DNA of 5,856 nt, taken from NCBI GenBank assembly GCA_046759145.1, contig JBHIBR010000129.1:1-5856 (forward strand). The letters run 5' to 3'. Below the pieces are notes generated by a model, which had not been told where the DNA came from, ran no database searches, and saw only the letters and a list, made by a program, of their open reading frames with translations. The stretch comes from JBHIBR01 sp046759145 [NCBI: Nitrospinota bacterium]. GTDB taxonomy: Bacteria > UBA8248. Both the position numbers and the translations under genes were made by a program. Numbering within the stretch: the first letter of the stretch is position 1; each line of letters begins with the position of its first letter. Positions 1 through 5,123 of the stretch are shown here, piece by piece.

Positions 1-72
1 GACCCCGTCCGCGGGCGCTGGGCTGAGGGGCTTGGGGCGCGGGAGAGGGTCCGGGAGCCCACGGTGCCATGA
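1..72 (+). CDS. C-terminal end of an unidentified upstream gene (partial)
   Basis: Reading from base 1 gives 23 open codons and then TGA at 70-72. The decoded tail begins DPVRGRWAEGLGARER and ends in EPTVP; I do not recognise its family. Two things suggest it is real coding sequence. About 20 of the 23 codons end in G or C, like the neighbouring genes. The stop also overlaps the chrA start in an ATGA arrangement (ATG 69-71, TGA 70-72), which is typical of translationally coupled genes. The start lies outside the window, so neither length nor function can be given. The fragment is short enough to be open by chance in GC-rich DNA. Confidence 0.5.
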   Translation, partial: DPVRGRWAEGLGARERVREPTVP

Positions 73-1226
73 ACGCCCGCCCGGGGGGCCACCCCGTGCC
101 CCGGGAGGGACGCGCGGCGCGCGTGGGGGAGGTCGCGCGGTTTTTCCTCTACCTCGGCACCGTGGGTTTCGGCGGGCCCATGGCCACCATCGCCATGATG
201 GAGGCCGAGACCGTCGAGCGCCGAAGGTGGGTGGGGAAAGAGGAATTCCTCGCGGGTGTGGCGCTCTGCCAGGCCCTGCCCGGGCCGGCCTCGACCCAGG
301 TGGGCATCTACCTCGGCTACCTCCGTGCCGGGTGGGCGGGGGCGGTGGTGGCGGGGGCGTGTTTCATCGGACCCGCCTTCCTCATGCTCCTCGGCCTGAG
401 CTGGGCCTATTTCCGCTTCGGCGCTCTCCCGGCCGTCGGGGGGCTCTTCTACGGGCTCAAGCCCGCGGTAGTGGCCATCATCCTCGCCACCTGCTACCGC
501 CTCGGCCGGAGCACCGTGACCGACTGGAAGCTGGGCGCGCTCTTGGCGGCGAGCTTCGCCCTGGTCTACGGGTGGGGGCTGGACATCATCCTCCTCATCC
601 TGCTTGCGGGCGCGCTGGGGGTGGCGCTCTATGGCCGCCCCTCTCAGCCCGGGGTGGGCGCGGCGGTGTTGCTCGCGGCGGCCGCCCCGGCCGCAGCCGG
701 AGCGGCGGGGGGCCTCCTGTTCCTCACCGGCTTCTTCCTCAAGGTGGGCGCCTTCATCTACGGCGGGGGCTACGTCATCATCCCCTTCATCCAGCTTGAG
801 GTGGTGGAGAAGTTCCGCTGGCTCACCGCCCAGGAGTTCGTGGACGGCCTCGCCCTGGGACAGCTCACCCCCGGCCCCATAGTGAAGACGGCCGCCTTCA
901 TCGGCTACAAGGTGGCGGGTCTGGGAGGAGCCGTGGCGGCCACCTTCGCCATCTTCTTCCCCTCCTTCGTCTTCGTCCTCCTGGCCGCCCCCTTCCTCGC
1001 CCGCTTCCGGGAGGACCCCCGCGTGCGCGCCTTCCTGAAGGGGGTGAACCCGGCCGTTGTCGGGGCCATCCTGGCGGCCACGGTGGGGATCGGGCGGGCC
1101 AGCCTGGTGGACCCCGTAACGTGGGCGTGGGGGGCGACGGCGCTGGTGGCCTCGTTGCGCTTCCGGTTGGGCGTGCCCTGGCTCGTGGGGGGCGGGGCTG
1201 CCCTGGGATTGCTGGTGGGTCGGTAG
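69..1226 (+). CDS. chrA: Chromate transporter family protein ChrA (double-domain form)
   Basis: The 385-residue product is a polytopic inner-membrane protein of the CHR (chromate ion transporter) superfamily, whose characterised members export chromate. It has the long-chain form with two homologous halves, close to the usual 390-400 residues. The N-terminal half (about residues 22-147) carries GFGGP at 33-37 and the signature CQALPGP at 67-73. The C-terminal half (about 220-345) repeats the pattern with a Gly-rich FIYGGGYVIIPF segment near 229-240 and GQLTPGP at 264-270. An Ala/Gly-rich linker with hydrophobic helices joins them. The ATG at 69 is favoured by the ATGA overlap with the upstream frame and a GGGAG at 53-57; the next in-frame ATG (181) would cut into the GFGGP motif. 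Family membership is clear. Chromate as the true substrate is inferred, since many environmental homologues are untested and no chrB-type regulator is seen here. Confidence 0.93.
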   Translation: MNARPGGHPVPREGRAARVGEVARFFLYLGTVGFGGPMATIAMMEAETVERRRWVGKEEFLAGVALCQALPGPASTQVGIYLGYLRAGWAGAVVAGACFIGPAFLMLLGLSWAYFRFGALPAVGGLFYGLKPAVVAIILATCYRLGRSTVTDWKLGALLAASFALVYGWGLDIILLILLAGALGVALYGRPSQPGVGAAVLLAAAAPAAAGAAGGLLFLTGFFLKVGAFIYGGGYVIIPFIQLEVVEKFRWLTAQEFVDGLALGQLTPGPIVKTAAFIGYKVAGLGGAVAATFAIFFPSFVFVLLAAPFLARFREDPRVRAFLKGVNPAVVGAILAATVGIGRASLVDPVTWAWGATALVASLRFRLGVPWLVGGGAALGLLVGR

Positions 1227-1239
1227 GGGAGGGAGAGCG

Positions 1240-2172
1240 ATGGAGATGGGCGTGAGCCTCCCGGTGCGGGGTCCGCTGGCGAACCGGGAGAGCCTGAGGG
1301 AGCTGGCCCGGGAGGCAGAGGGGGCGGGGTTGGACTCCCTCTGGGTGAGCGACCACGTGGTCATCCCCCAGCGAGCGGAATCCCCCTATCCTTACAGCCC
1401 CGACCGCCGCTGGGGGGTGGGAGCGGACTGCCTGGCGCCCATCCCCAGCCTCGCCTTTCTCGCCGGAGCGACCGAGCGGGTGAGGCTCGGCACGAGCGTC
1501 CTCATCCTCCCCTATCGGCCGGCCATCCTGGCGGCGAAGCAGCTCGCCACGCTCGACTTCCTCTCGGGGGGAAGGCTCATCCTGGGCGTGGGGGCGGGCT
1601 GGCTGCGGGAGGAGTTCGAAGCGCTCGGCCTGGGGACCTTCGCCGTCCGGGGCGAGGTGACGGACGAGACCATCCGGGCCTTCCGCGCCCTCTGGCGGGA
1701 GGAGGCGCCCACCTTCCAGGGGCGATACGTCCGCCTCGGGGGAGATTTCGCCTTCGCCCCCAAGCCCCTCTCCCGCCCCTTTCTCCCCATCTGGGTGGGA
1801 GGCCACTCCGAGGCGGCCCTCAGGCGTGCCGGAAGGCTGGGCGACGGCTGGCACCCCATCGGCATGAGGCCCCCGGCCGTGATCGAACCGGCCCAATACG
1901 CCGTCATGGCGCGCGAGGTGGCGGCCTATGCCGAGGAGGCGGGCCGCGACCCGAACCGGGTTCTCCTCACCTTCCGGGTGCCCATTGCCCTGGGAGTAGG
2001 CCGGACTGGCCCTTTCACCGGCTCGCCCGAGCAGGTGGCGGAGGACGTCGGGGAGTACGCGCGCCTGGGGGTGCGCCATTTCGTATTCGACCTCGCGGCG
2101 GGCGCGATGTCCGCCATGCGGGAGGCCATCGGTCACATCGGCCGAGAACTCAAACCCCTGGCAGGGGGGTAG
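1240..2172 (+). CDS. LLM-class oxidoreductase, probably F420-dependent
   Basis: The 310-residue cytosolic protein has the bacterial luciferase-like (LLM) TIM-barrel fold. Family motifs appear in order: WVSDHV at 35-40; LDFLSGGRLILGVGAGW at 105-121, the usual loop before the E-F-x-A-L-G segment; PIWVGG at 183-188; RAGRLGDGW at 196-204; and TGSPEQVAEDV at 260-270 near the C-terminus. Length and motif order match the TIGR03619-like subgroup of F420-dependent enzymes, which use reduced deazaflavin F420, although FMN-dependent relatives cannot be excluded from motifs alone. The substrate is unknown. The start is supported by GGAGG at 1228-1232, seven bases upstream; a second ATG two codons on (1246) is a less likely alternative. 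It begins 13 bases after the chrA stop, so the two are almost certainly co-transcribed, though no functional link to chromate transport is evident. Confidence 0.92.
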   Translation: MEMGVSLPVRGPLANRESLRELAREAEGAGLDSLWVSDHVVIPQRAESPYPYSPDRRWGVGADCLAPIPSLAFLAGATERVRLGTSVLILPYRPAILAAKQLATLDFLSGGRLILGVGAGWLREEFEALGLGTFAVRGEVTDETIRAFRALWREEAPTFQGRYVRLGGDFAFAPKPLSRPFLPIWVGGHSEAALRRAGRLGDGWHPIGMRPPAVIEPAQYAVMAREVAAYAEEAGRDPNRVLLTFRVPIALGVGRTGPFTGSPEQVAEDVGEYARLGVRHFVFDLAAGAMSAMREAIGHIGRELKPLAGG

Positions 2173-2296
2173 GCAGGTGGAGATGGGAGGAAAGTACCGG
2201 TTCCCCTTCCCCTGCCCATCCGCGCATTTTCCTGGTGCGACTAGCCCCCTGCGCGGACTATCCTTGAAAGTGTGGGAGGGTGAGATGGCCATAAAT

Positions 2297-2304
2297 GAGG
2301 AGGG
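2297..2304 (+). promoter_or_regulatory. Ribosome binding site deciding the Lrp-like start
   Basis: GAGGAGGG lies here, with its GGAGG core at 2299-2303, eight bases before the ATG at 2312, an ideal spacing. An alternative ATG at 2285 has its own GGGAGGG at 2274-2280, five bases from the core. The nine codons between the two ATGs include ATA and AAT, which are unlike this GC-rich genome. The downstream start also matches where the family fold begins. Confidence 0.55.
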
Positions 2305-2311
2305 CAGGAAG

Positions 2312-2554
2312 ATGGAAGCTTACGTACACATCCGCACCAAGTTGGGCCAGTCGGCCAAGGTGGCGAGAGAGGTGGGGAACCTGCCCGGTGTGAAGAGCGC
2401 CAAGGTGGTTGCAGGCCGCTATGACATCGTGGCGCTGGTTGAGGGGCCCGACATGGCGGCGCTGGGCAGGCTGGTCCTCTCCAGCATCCAGACGATCGGG
2501 GGGGTCACCTCCACCGAGACGAGCCCCATCATCGAGTCCAAGGAGCTACAGTGA
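2312..2554 (+). CDS. Stand-alone Lrp/AsnC ligand-binding (RAM) domain protein
   Basis: This small protein of 80 residues matches the effector-binding and oligomerisation half of Lrp/AsnC regulators, without the helix-turn-helix. The beta-alpha-beta-beta-alpha-beta pattern is visible: strand AYVHIRTK at 3-10, a helix around 13-23, LPGVKSAKVVAG at 24-35, the hallmark GRYDIVALVEG at 35-45, a helix near 47-60, and a last strand around 65-75. Such small RAM proteins form dimers and higher oligomers that bind amino acids or other small ligands; their partners are mostly unknown. The frame is open back to ATG 2177 and an ATG at 2285 would give 89 residues, but RBS spacing, codon choice and the domain boundary favour 2312. 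It lies about 140 bases after the oxidoreductase, so it may be read from the upstream unit or from its own promoter. No DNA-binding segment is encoded in frame upstream. Confidence 0.85.
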   Translation: MEAYVHIRTKLGQSAKVAREVGNLPGVKSAKVVAGRYDIVALVEGPDMAALGRLVLSSIQTIGGVTSTETSPIIESKELQ

Positions 2555-2586
2555 GGGGGGGAGCGTCATAGCCCACGGACCGGGTG

Positions 2587-2615
2587 TTGACGGAGGAAGA
2601 GCGGCAGGGTAGAGT
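2587..2615 (+). promoter_or_regulatory. Candidate sigma70-type promoter for the rlmD-lexA unit
   Basis: TTGACG at 2587-2592 matches five of six bases of the -35 consensus. It is 17 bases from TAGAGT at 2610-2615, which matches four of six bases of the -10 consensus. Transcription would start near 2622. It lies just after the Lrp-like gene and about 145 bases ahead of the methyltransferase start chosen here, pointing the right way. This is the best promoter-like pair I see in the non-coding DNA of the window. The call rests on consensus match only. Confidence 0.45.
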
Positions 2616-2630
2616 GGGGGCGAGCTGAGG

Positions 2631-2648
2631 GAGGGGGTTTCCCCCCTC
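2631..2648 (+). terminator. Perfect G/C hairpin in the rlmD-lexA leader
   Basis: GAGGGGG (2631-2637) pairs perfectly with CCCCCTC (2642-2648) around a TTTC loop, giving a seven-base-pair stem. No T-run follows, so it is not a classic intrinsic terminator. It could end transcripts from the Lrp-like gene. Because it starts roughly ten bases after the predicted transcription start, it could instead be a 5' stabilising or attenuating hairpin of the downstream mRNA. The structure is clear in the sequence; its role is inferred. Confidence 0.4.
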
Positions 2649-2767
2649 GTGAGTTCCCTGTAACTGGGGTATCCCGCGGACGTTTTTGGGCTTTATTACG
2701 CCCCATGTTTTCGTGTAATATTCGCCGTCGCCGTTTGTTCTGGCTGGGCGGGTTGGGGGGCCGAGCG

Positions 2768-4186
2768 GTGGGCGAGCGGGCGGACCTTCTGAGCAGAAAC
2801 GCGGAAAACTCCGGGGGCGCCTCTCTTGCCCCGCCCCCGGTCTCGGTGGCTACCAGAGCCATCGTGGAGCTTGAGGTCGAGGCCCTTGCCCACGGCGGGA
2901 TGGGGCTTGCACGCCTGGAGGGACGCGCGGTTTTCGTTCCCCGTGCCGCGCCCGGAGACTGCATCCGCGCGCGGCTCGAATCCGACAAGGACAACTACGC
3001 GCGCGCGGAGCTGCTCGATGTGCTTGCCCCCGGACCGGGGCGCAGGGAGCCTCCCTGTCCTTACTACAGCGCCTGCGGAGGCTGCCAGCTCCAGCACCTC
3101 GATGCGGAAACTCAGGCCCACTGGAAGAGAGCGATCTTCGGGGAAACCCTCCGTCGCGTGGGTGGAATCGCTCCTCCAGAAGACCTCCCCTCGCTGCCGC
3201 CCCGCGGGGCGCCCCTCGGCTACCGTCGCTGGGTGCGCTTCCAGCTCCGGGGGGGTGAGCTCGGCTTCTTCGCCGCCCGCAGCCACCACCTTGTGCCGGT
3301 CGAACGTTGCCTCCTGGCTGTGGAGCCCATCAACCGCCTCATCCCCCCCTTGCGTGCCTTCCTGCGGGCCCATCCCGAGCTTGCGGCCGGAGGGGCGCTT
3401 GAGGTGGCCTGGCGCGGCGAGGGAGAGGGTTGCCTCCTCCACGTCATCGCCGACAGCTCCCGCGGCCGAGCCCGGCGGAGGGGGGCGATGAAGCTCCCTC
3501 GGCGCAGTCTCTCCCTGTGGGCGGAGTTCGGCCGGGCCCAAGGGGTAGCGGTGGCGGCGGAGGGGAAGCTGCTGAGCGGCTCCCCCGAAGAGGCCCGCTC
3601 GGTCCTCTCCCTGCCCCTGGACGATCGGGCCGAGCCCCTCCGCCTCGGGGCGAGCCCGGGCCGCTTCCTCCAGCCCAACGCGCGCGAGAACGGGGCGCTG
3701 GTGGGGGCTGTACTCGAGCTGGCCCGGCCCCGGCCGGGGGATCAGCCCGTGGACCTCTTCTGCGGGGTGGGGAACCTCAGCCTCCCTCTGGCGGCGCGGG
3801 CGGGGAGCGTCCTCGGGGTGGAGCTGGACCCGCTCACCGTCCGGGATGCCCGCCGCAACGCCCGCGAGTGCGCCATCTCCGGCTGTCAGTTTCTGTGCGG
3901 TGAGGCCGGGGCGGTGCTCCGCGAGCGCGTGGTGGGGAAGTTCTCCCCCCGGCTCATCGTCCTGGACCCGCCTCGCAACGGCGCCCCCTCGGCGCTCGAG
4001 CCCATCGCCGGGGCGGGCCCGGAGCGAGTGGTTTATGTATCGTGCGACCCGGCCACCCTCGCCCGGGACGTCCGAACCCTCGCGGGGCGGGGCTACCGCC
4101 TGGCCGCCTCGCGCTTGGTCCCCATGTTCCCCCAGAACCATCACATCGAGTCGGTGAACCTCTTGCTCCGGGGAGTGGAATCGTAG
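2768..4186 (+). CDS. rlmD: 23S rRNA (uracil-5-)-methyltransferase, RlmD/RlmCD (RumA) type
   Basis: This SAM-dependent enzyme makes 5-methyluridine in RNA, most likely 23S rRNA (U1939 and/or U747 in E. coli numbering). Counting from GTG 2768 (472 residues), a TRAM RNA-binding domain lies at about 33-87. The [4Fe-4S] cysteines C97, C103 and C106 (C-x5-C-G-G-C) follow, with C181 fourth, matching RumA spacing. FLQPN at 300-304 and the SAM-binding DLFCGVGNLSLPLA at 329-342 come next. Then come LDPPRNG at 399-405, the catalytic nucleophile C426 in YVSCDPATLARD, and the catalytic base E461 in HHIES. All key residues are present. The frame is open from ATG 2705, but that start lacks an RBS and its first codons are AT-rich. 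GTG 2768 has G-rich 2755-2760 seven bases upstream. GTG 2846 (446 residues, nearer the family's ~430) fits the TRAM boundary but lacks an RBS. LexA follows 30 bases later. TrmA is disfavoured by the TRAM domain and Cys cluster. Confidence 0.92.
   Translation: MGERADLLSRNAENSGGASLAPPPVSVATRAIVELEVEALAHGGMGLARLEGRAVFVPRAAPGDCIRARLESDKDNYARAELLDVLAPGPGRREPPCPYYSACGGCQLQHLDAETQAHWKRAIFGETLRRVGGIAPPEDLPSLPPRGAPLGYRRWVRFQLRGGELGFFAARSHHLVPVERCLLAVEPINRLIPPLRAFLRAHPELAAGGALEVAWRGEGEGCLLHVIADSSRGRARRRGAMKLPRRSLSLWAEFGRAQGVAVAAEGKLLSGSPEEARSVLSLPLDDRAEPLRLGASPGRFLQPNARENGALVGAVLELARPRPGDQPVDLFCGVGNLSLPLAARAGSVLGVELDPLTVRDARRNARECAISGCQFLCGEAGAVLRERVVGKFSPRLIVLDPPRNGAPSALEPIAGAGPERVVYVSCDPATLARDVRTLAGRGYRLAASRLVPMFPQNHHIESVNLLLRGVES
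2811..2840 (+). repeat. Nine-base perfect inverted repeat before the TRAM domain
   Basis: CCGGGGGCG at 2811-2819 is exactly complementary to CGCCCCCGG at 2832-2840 with a 12-base loop. It ends five bases before the alternative GTG start at 2846. If translation starts at 2768 it is simply inside the coding region. If translation starts at 2846 it is the last part of the leader and would affect initiation. Chance is possible at this base composition. Confidence 0.35.
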
Positions 4187-4201
4187 CGGTTTTTACCCTT
4201 T

Positions 4202-4207
4202 GGAGGA
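4202..4207 (+). promoter_or_regulatory. lexA ribosome binding site
   Basis: GGAGGA sits between the methyltransferase stop and lexA. It is effectively adjacent to the first ATG (4208; only one base after GGAGG) but ten bases from the second in-frame ATG (4217). Spacing therefore favours 4217 as the lexA start. The gap of 30 bases between the genes holds no promoter, supporting co-transcription. Confidence 0.6.
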
Positions 4208-4216
4208 ATGCGTCCC

Positions 4217-4831
4217 ATGTACCTCACCCGCCGGCAGCGCGAGATCTACGACTTTGTGCGCCAGTTCATGAGCGAGCGGGGCTACGCGCCCAGCATTGCC
4301 GAGATCGGCGCCCGTTTCGGCCTCACCTCGCCCGCCACGGTCCACAAACACCTCCAGAACCTGACCGAGAAGGGCCTCATCCGCAGGAGCTGGAACCGCA
4401 GCCGCGCCATCGAGCTCGTCCCCGGGGCGGACGAGCTCCTGTCCTCGGGCCAGCCCGCCGCAGAGCTCCCCCTCCTGGGCTACATCGCGGCCGGGAGCCC
4501 GCTTGAGGTGGTAGAGGACGCCGCCCGGCTGAGCCTCCCCTGGGCTTCGGGAAGGGGGGATGTGTATGTCCTCAAGGTCCGGGGCGACTCCATGGTGGAG
4601 GACCACATCCAGGACGGCGACTACGTGATCGTGGAGCGGCGCACTGAGCCCCGAAACGGCGAGACCGTGGTCGCCCTGCTGGACGGCGAGCAGGCCACTC
4701 TCAAGCGTTTCTACCGGGAGGGGAATCGCGTGCGACTCCAGCCGGCCAATGCCGACATGGAGCCCATCCTTCTGGAGGAGGGCGACCTCCGCATCCAGGG
4801 GGTGGTGGTGGGCGTGCTCCGGAAGTACTGA
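4217..4831 (+). CDS. lexA: LexA repressor, SOS regulator (EC 3.4.21.88)
   Basis: LexA represses DNA-damage genes as a dimer. On contact with RecA-ssDNA filaments it cuts itself, releasing the SOS response. The protein is 204 residues, normal for the family. The N-terminal winged helix-turn-helix covers about 1-65, with SIAEIGARFGLTSPATVHKH at 26-45. The recognition helix (ATVHKHL) resembles Bacillus-type LexA (STVHGHL) more than the E. coli protein. The C-terminal S24 peptidase domain has the self-cleavage site A92-G93 in GYIAAGSP, the nucleophile S125 in RGDSMVEDHI and the general base K163 in TLKRFY, so it should be fully autocleavable. The start at 4217 is chosen over 4208 (three residues longer) on RBS spacing. 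It lies 30 bases after the methyltransferase gene, with no obvious own promoter or LexA operator between them, so autoregulation would have to act on the upstream promoter or through a divergent operator. Confidence 0.97.
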   Translation: MYLTRRQREIYDFVRQFMSERGYAPSIAEIGARFGLTSPATVHKHLQNLTEKGLIRRSWNRSRAIELVPGADELLSSGQPAAELPLLGYIAAGSPLEVVEDAARLSLPWASGRGDVYVLKVRGDSMVEDHIQDGDYVIVERRTEPRNGETVVALLDGEQATLKRFYREGNRVRLQPANADMEPILLEEGDLRIQGVVVGVLRKY

Positions 4832-4868
4832 AGGGGCACCCCAACGCGCCCGCGCGTTGGGGACCCCT
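4832..4868 (+). terminator. Strong two-part hairpin after lexA, probable terminator
   Basis: Immediately after the lexA TGA, CCCCAACGCG (4839-4848) pairs perfectly with CGCGTTGGGG (4853-4862) around a CCCG loop. An outer stem AGGGG (4832-4836) pairs with CCCCT (4864-4868) across a small internal loop (CA opposite A). That makes 15 base pairs in 37 bases. No T-run follows. Position and strength point to a transcript-ending or 3'-protecting structure separating lexA from dinB. As a near-symmetric element it would also fold in RNA from the opposite strand. Confidence 0.7.
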
Positions 4869-5123
4869 GAAGGCTCTGGCTCCGGCATTTCGCCCGCCTC
4901 GCAGCGCCGCAGCCGGGGACGACGGTGATGGGTATCCTGCCCAGAGAAAAGCGCCCACCCGCTGAGCCTGCCCCGGATTTGGAACCCGGCTTACCAGAAG
5001 CCTGGGGGTGTGTCCCTTCCGTTTTGTCTGCCCCCTCGCTCGGGGGACGCCACCGCTCCGGCTCACCGCCGGGGCCCATCTCCTCCTGAGGGAGGGCCAG
5101 AGCGGAGCGGGAGGCCCGAGGCC
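4869..5123 (+). other. dinB upstream region with small hairpins; no confident gene
   Basis: No recognisable gene lies here. Four short perfect stems occur: GGCTT/AAGCC (4988-4992 with 4998-5002), CCCCC/GGGGG (5031-5035 with 5042-5046), CCGGC/GCCGG (5058-5062 with 5068-5072) and CCTCC/GGAGG (5082-5086 with 5091-5095). An open frame of 53 codons runs from ATG 4928 to TGA 5087-5089, but it lacks a good RBS and many codons end in A or T, unlike the neighbouring genes, so I do not call it. Base composition is visibly less GC-rich around 4945-5030. I find no convincing -35/-10 pair and no LexA-type operator, although dinB needs a promoter if the preceding hairpin terminates transcription. The dinB RBS, GGGAGG, is at 5109-5114. 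Confidence 0.4.

Noticed and set aside
1953-1963. GAAC-CGG-GTTC, resembling a Bacillus-type LexA box
   Set aside because: The spacer is three bases rather than four, and the site is deep inside the oxidoreductase coding region, where it reads through codons for Asn-Arg-Val. Most likely chance.
2154-2170. CCCCT/AGGGG stem at the end of the oxidoreductase gene as a terminator
   Set aside because: Only five base pairs with a three-base loop, inside the last codons and with no T-run; too weak to call.
898-2292. 464-codon open frame on the - strand across chrA and the oxidoreductase
   Set aside because: It spans two well-supported + strand genes, has no recognisable motif and ends in Pro/Arg-rich low-complexity sequence, typical of a GC-rich shadow frame.
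2658-2673. CTGT followed by a possible SOS-box right half in the rlmD leader
   Set aside because: Only the left half CTGT fits; the right half reads TATC instead of ACAG, so it is not an E. coli-type operator.
2696-4144. 482-codon open frame on the - strand opposite the methyltransferase gene
   Set aside because: It mirrors a gene with full catalytic motifs on the + strand. Long antisense frames are expected when third positions are nearly always G or C, and its translation shows no domain and a biased Arg/Gly/Pro/His composition.
4961-5046. Possible tRNA on the - strand, suggested by GGGTTCCAAATCC
   Set aside because: The T-loop lacks the purine at position 57 and the pyrimidine at 60, no D-arm can be formed and no acceptor stem pairs at the required distance.
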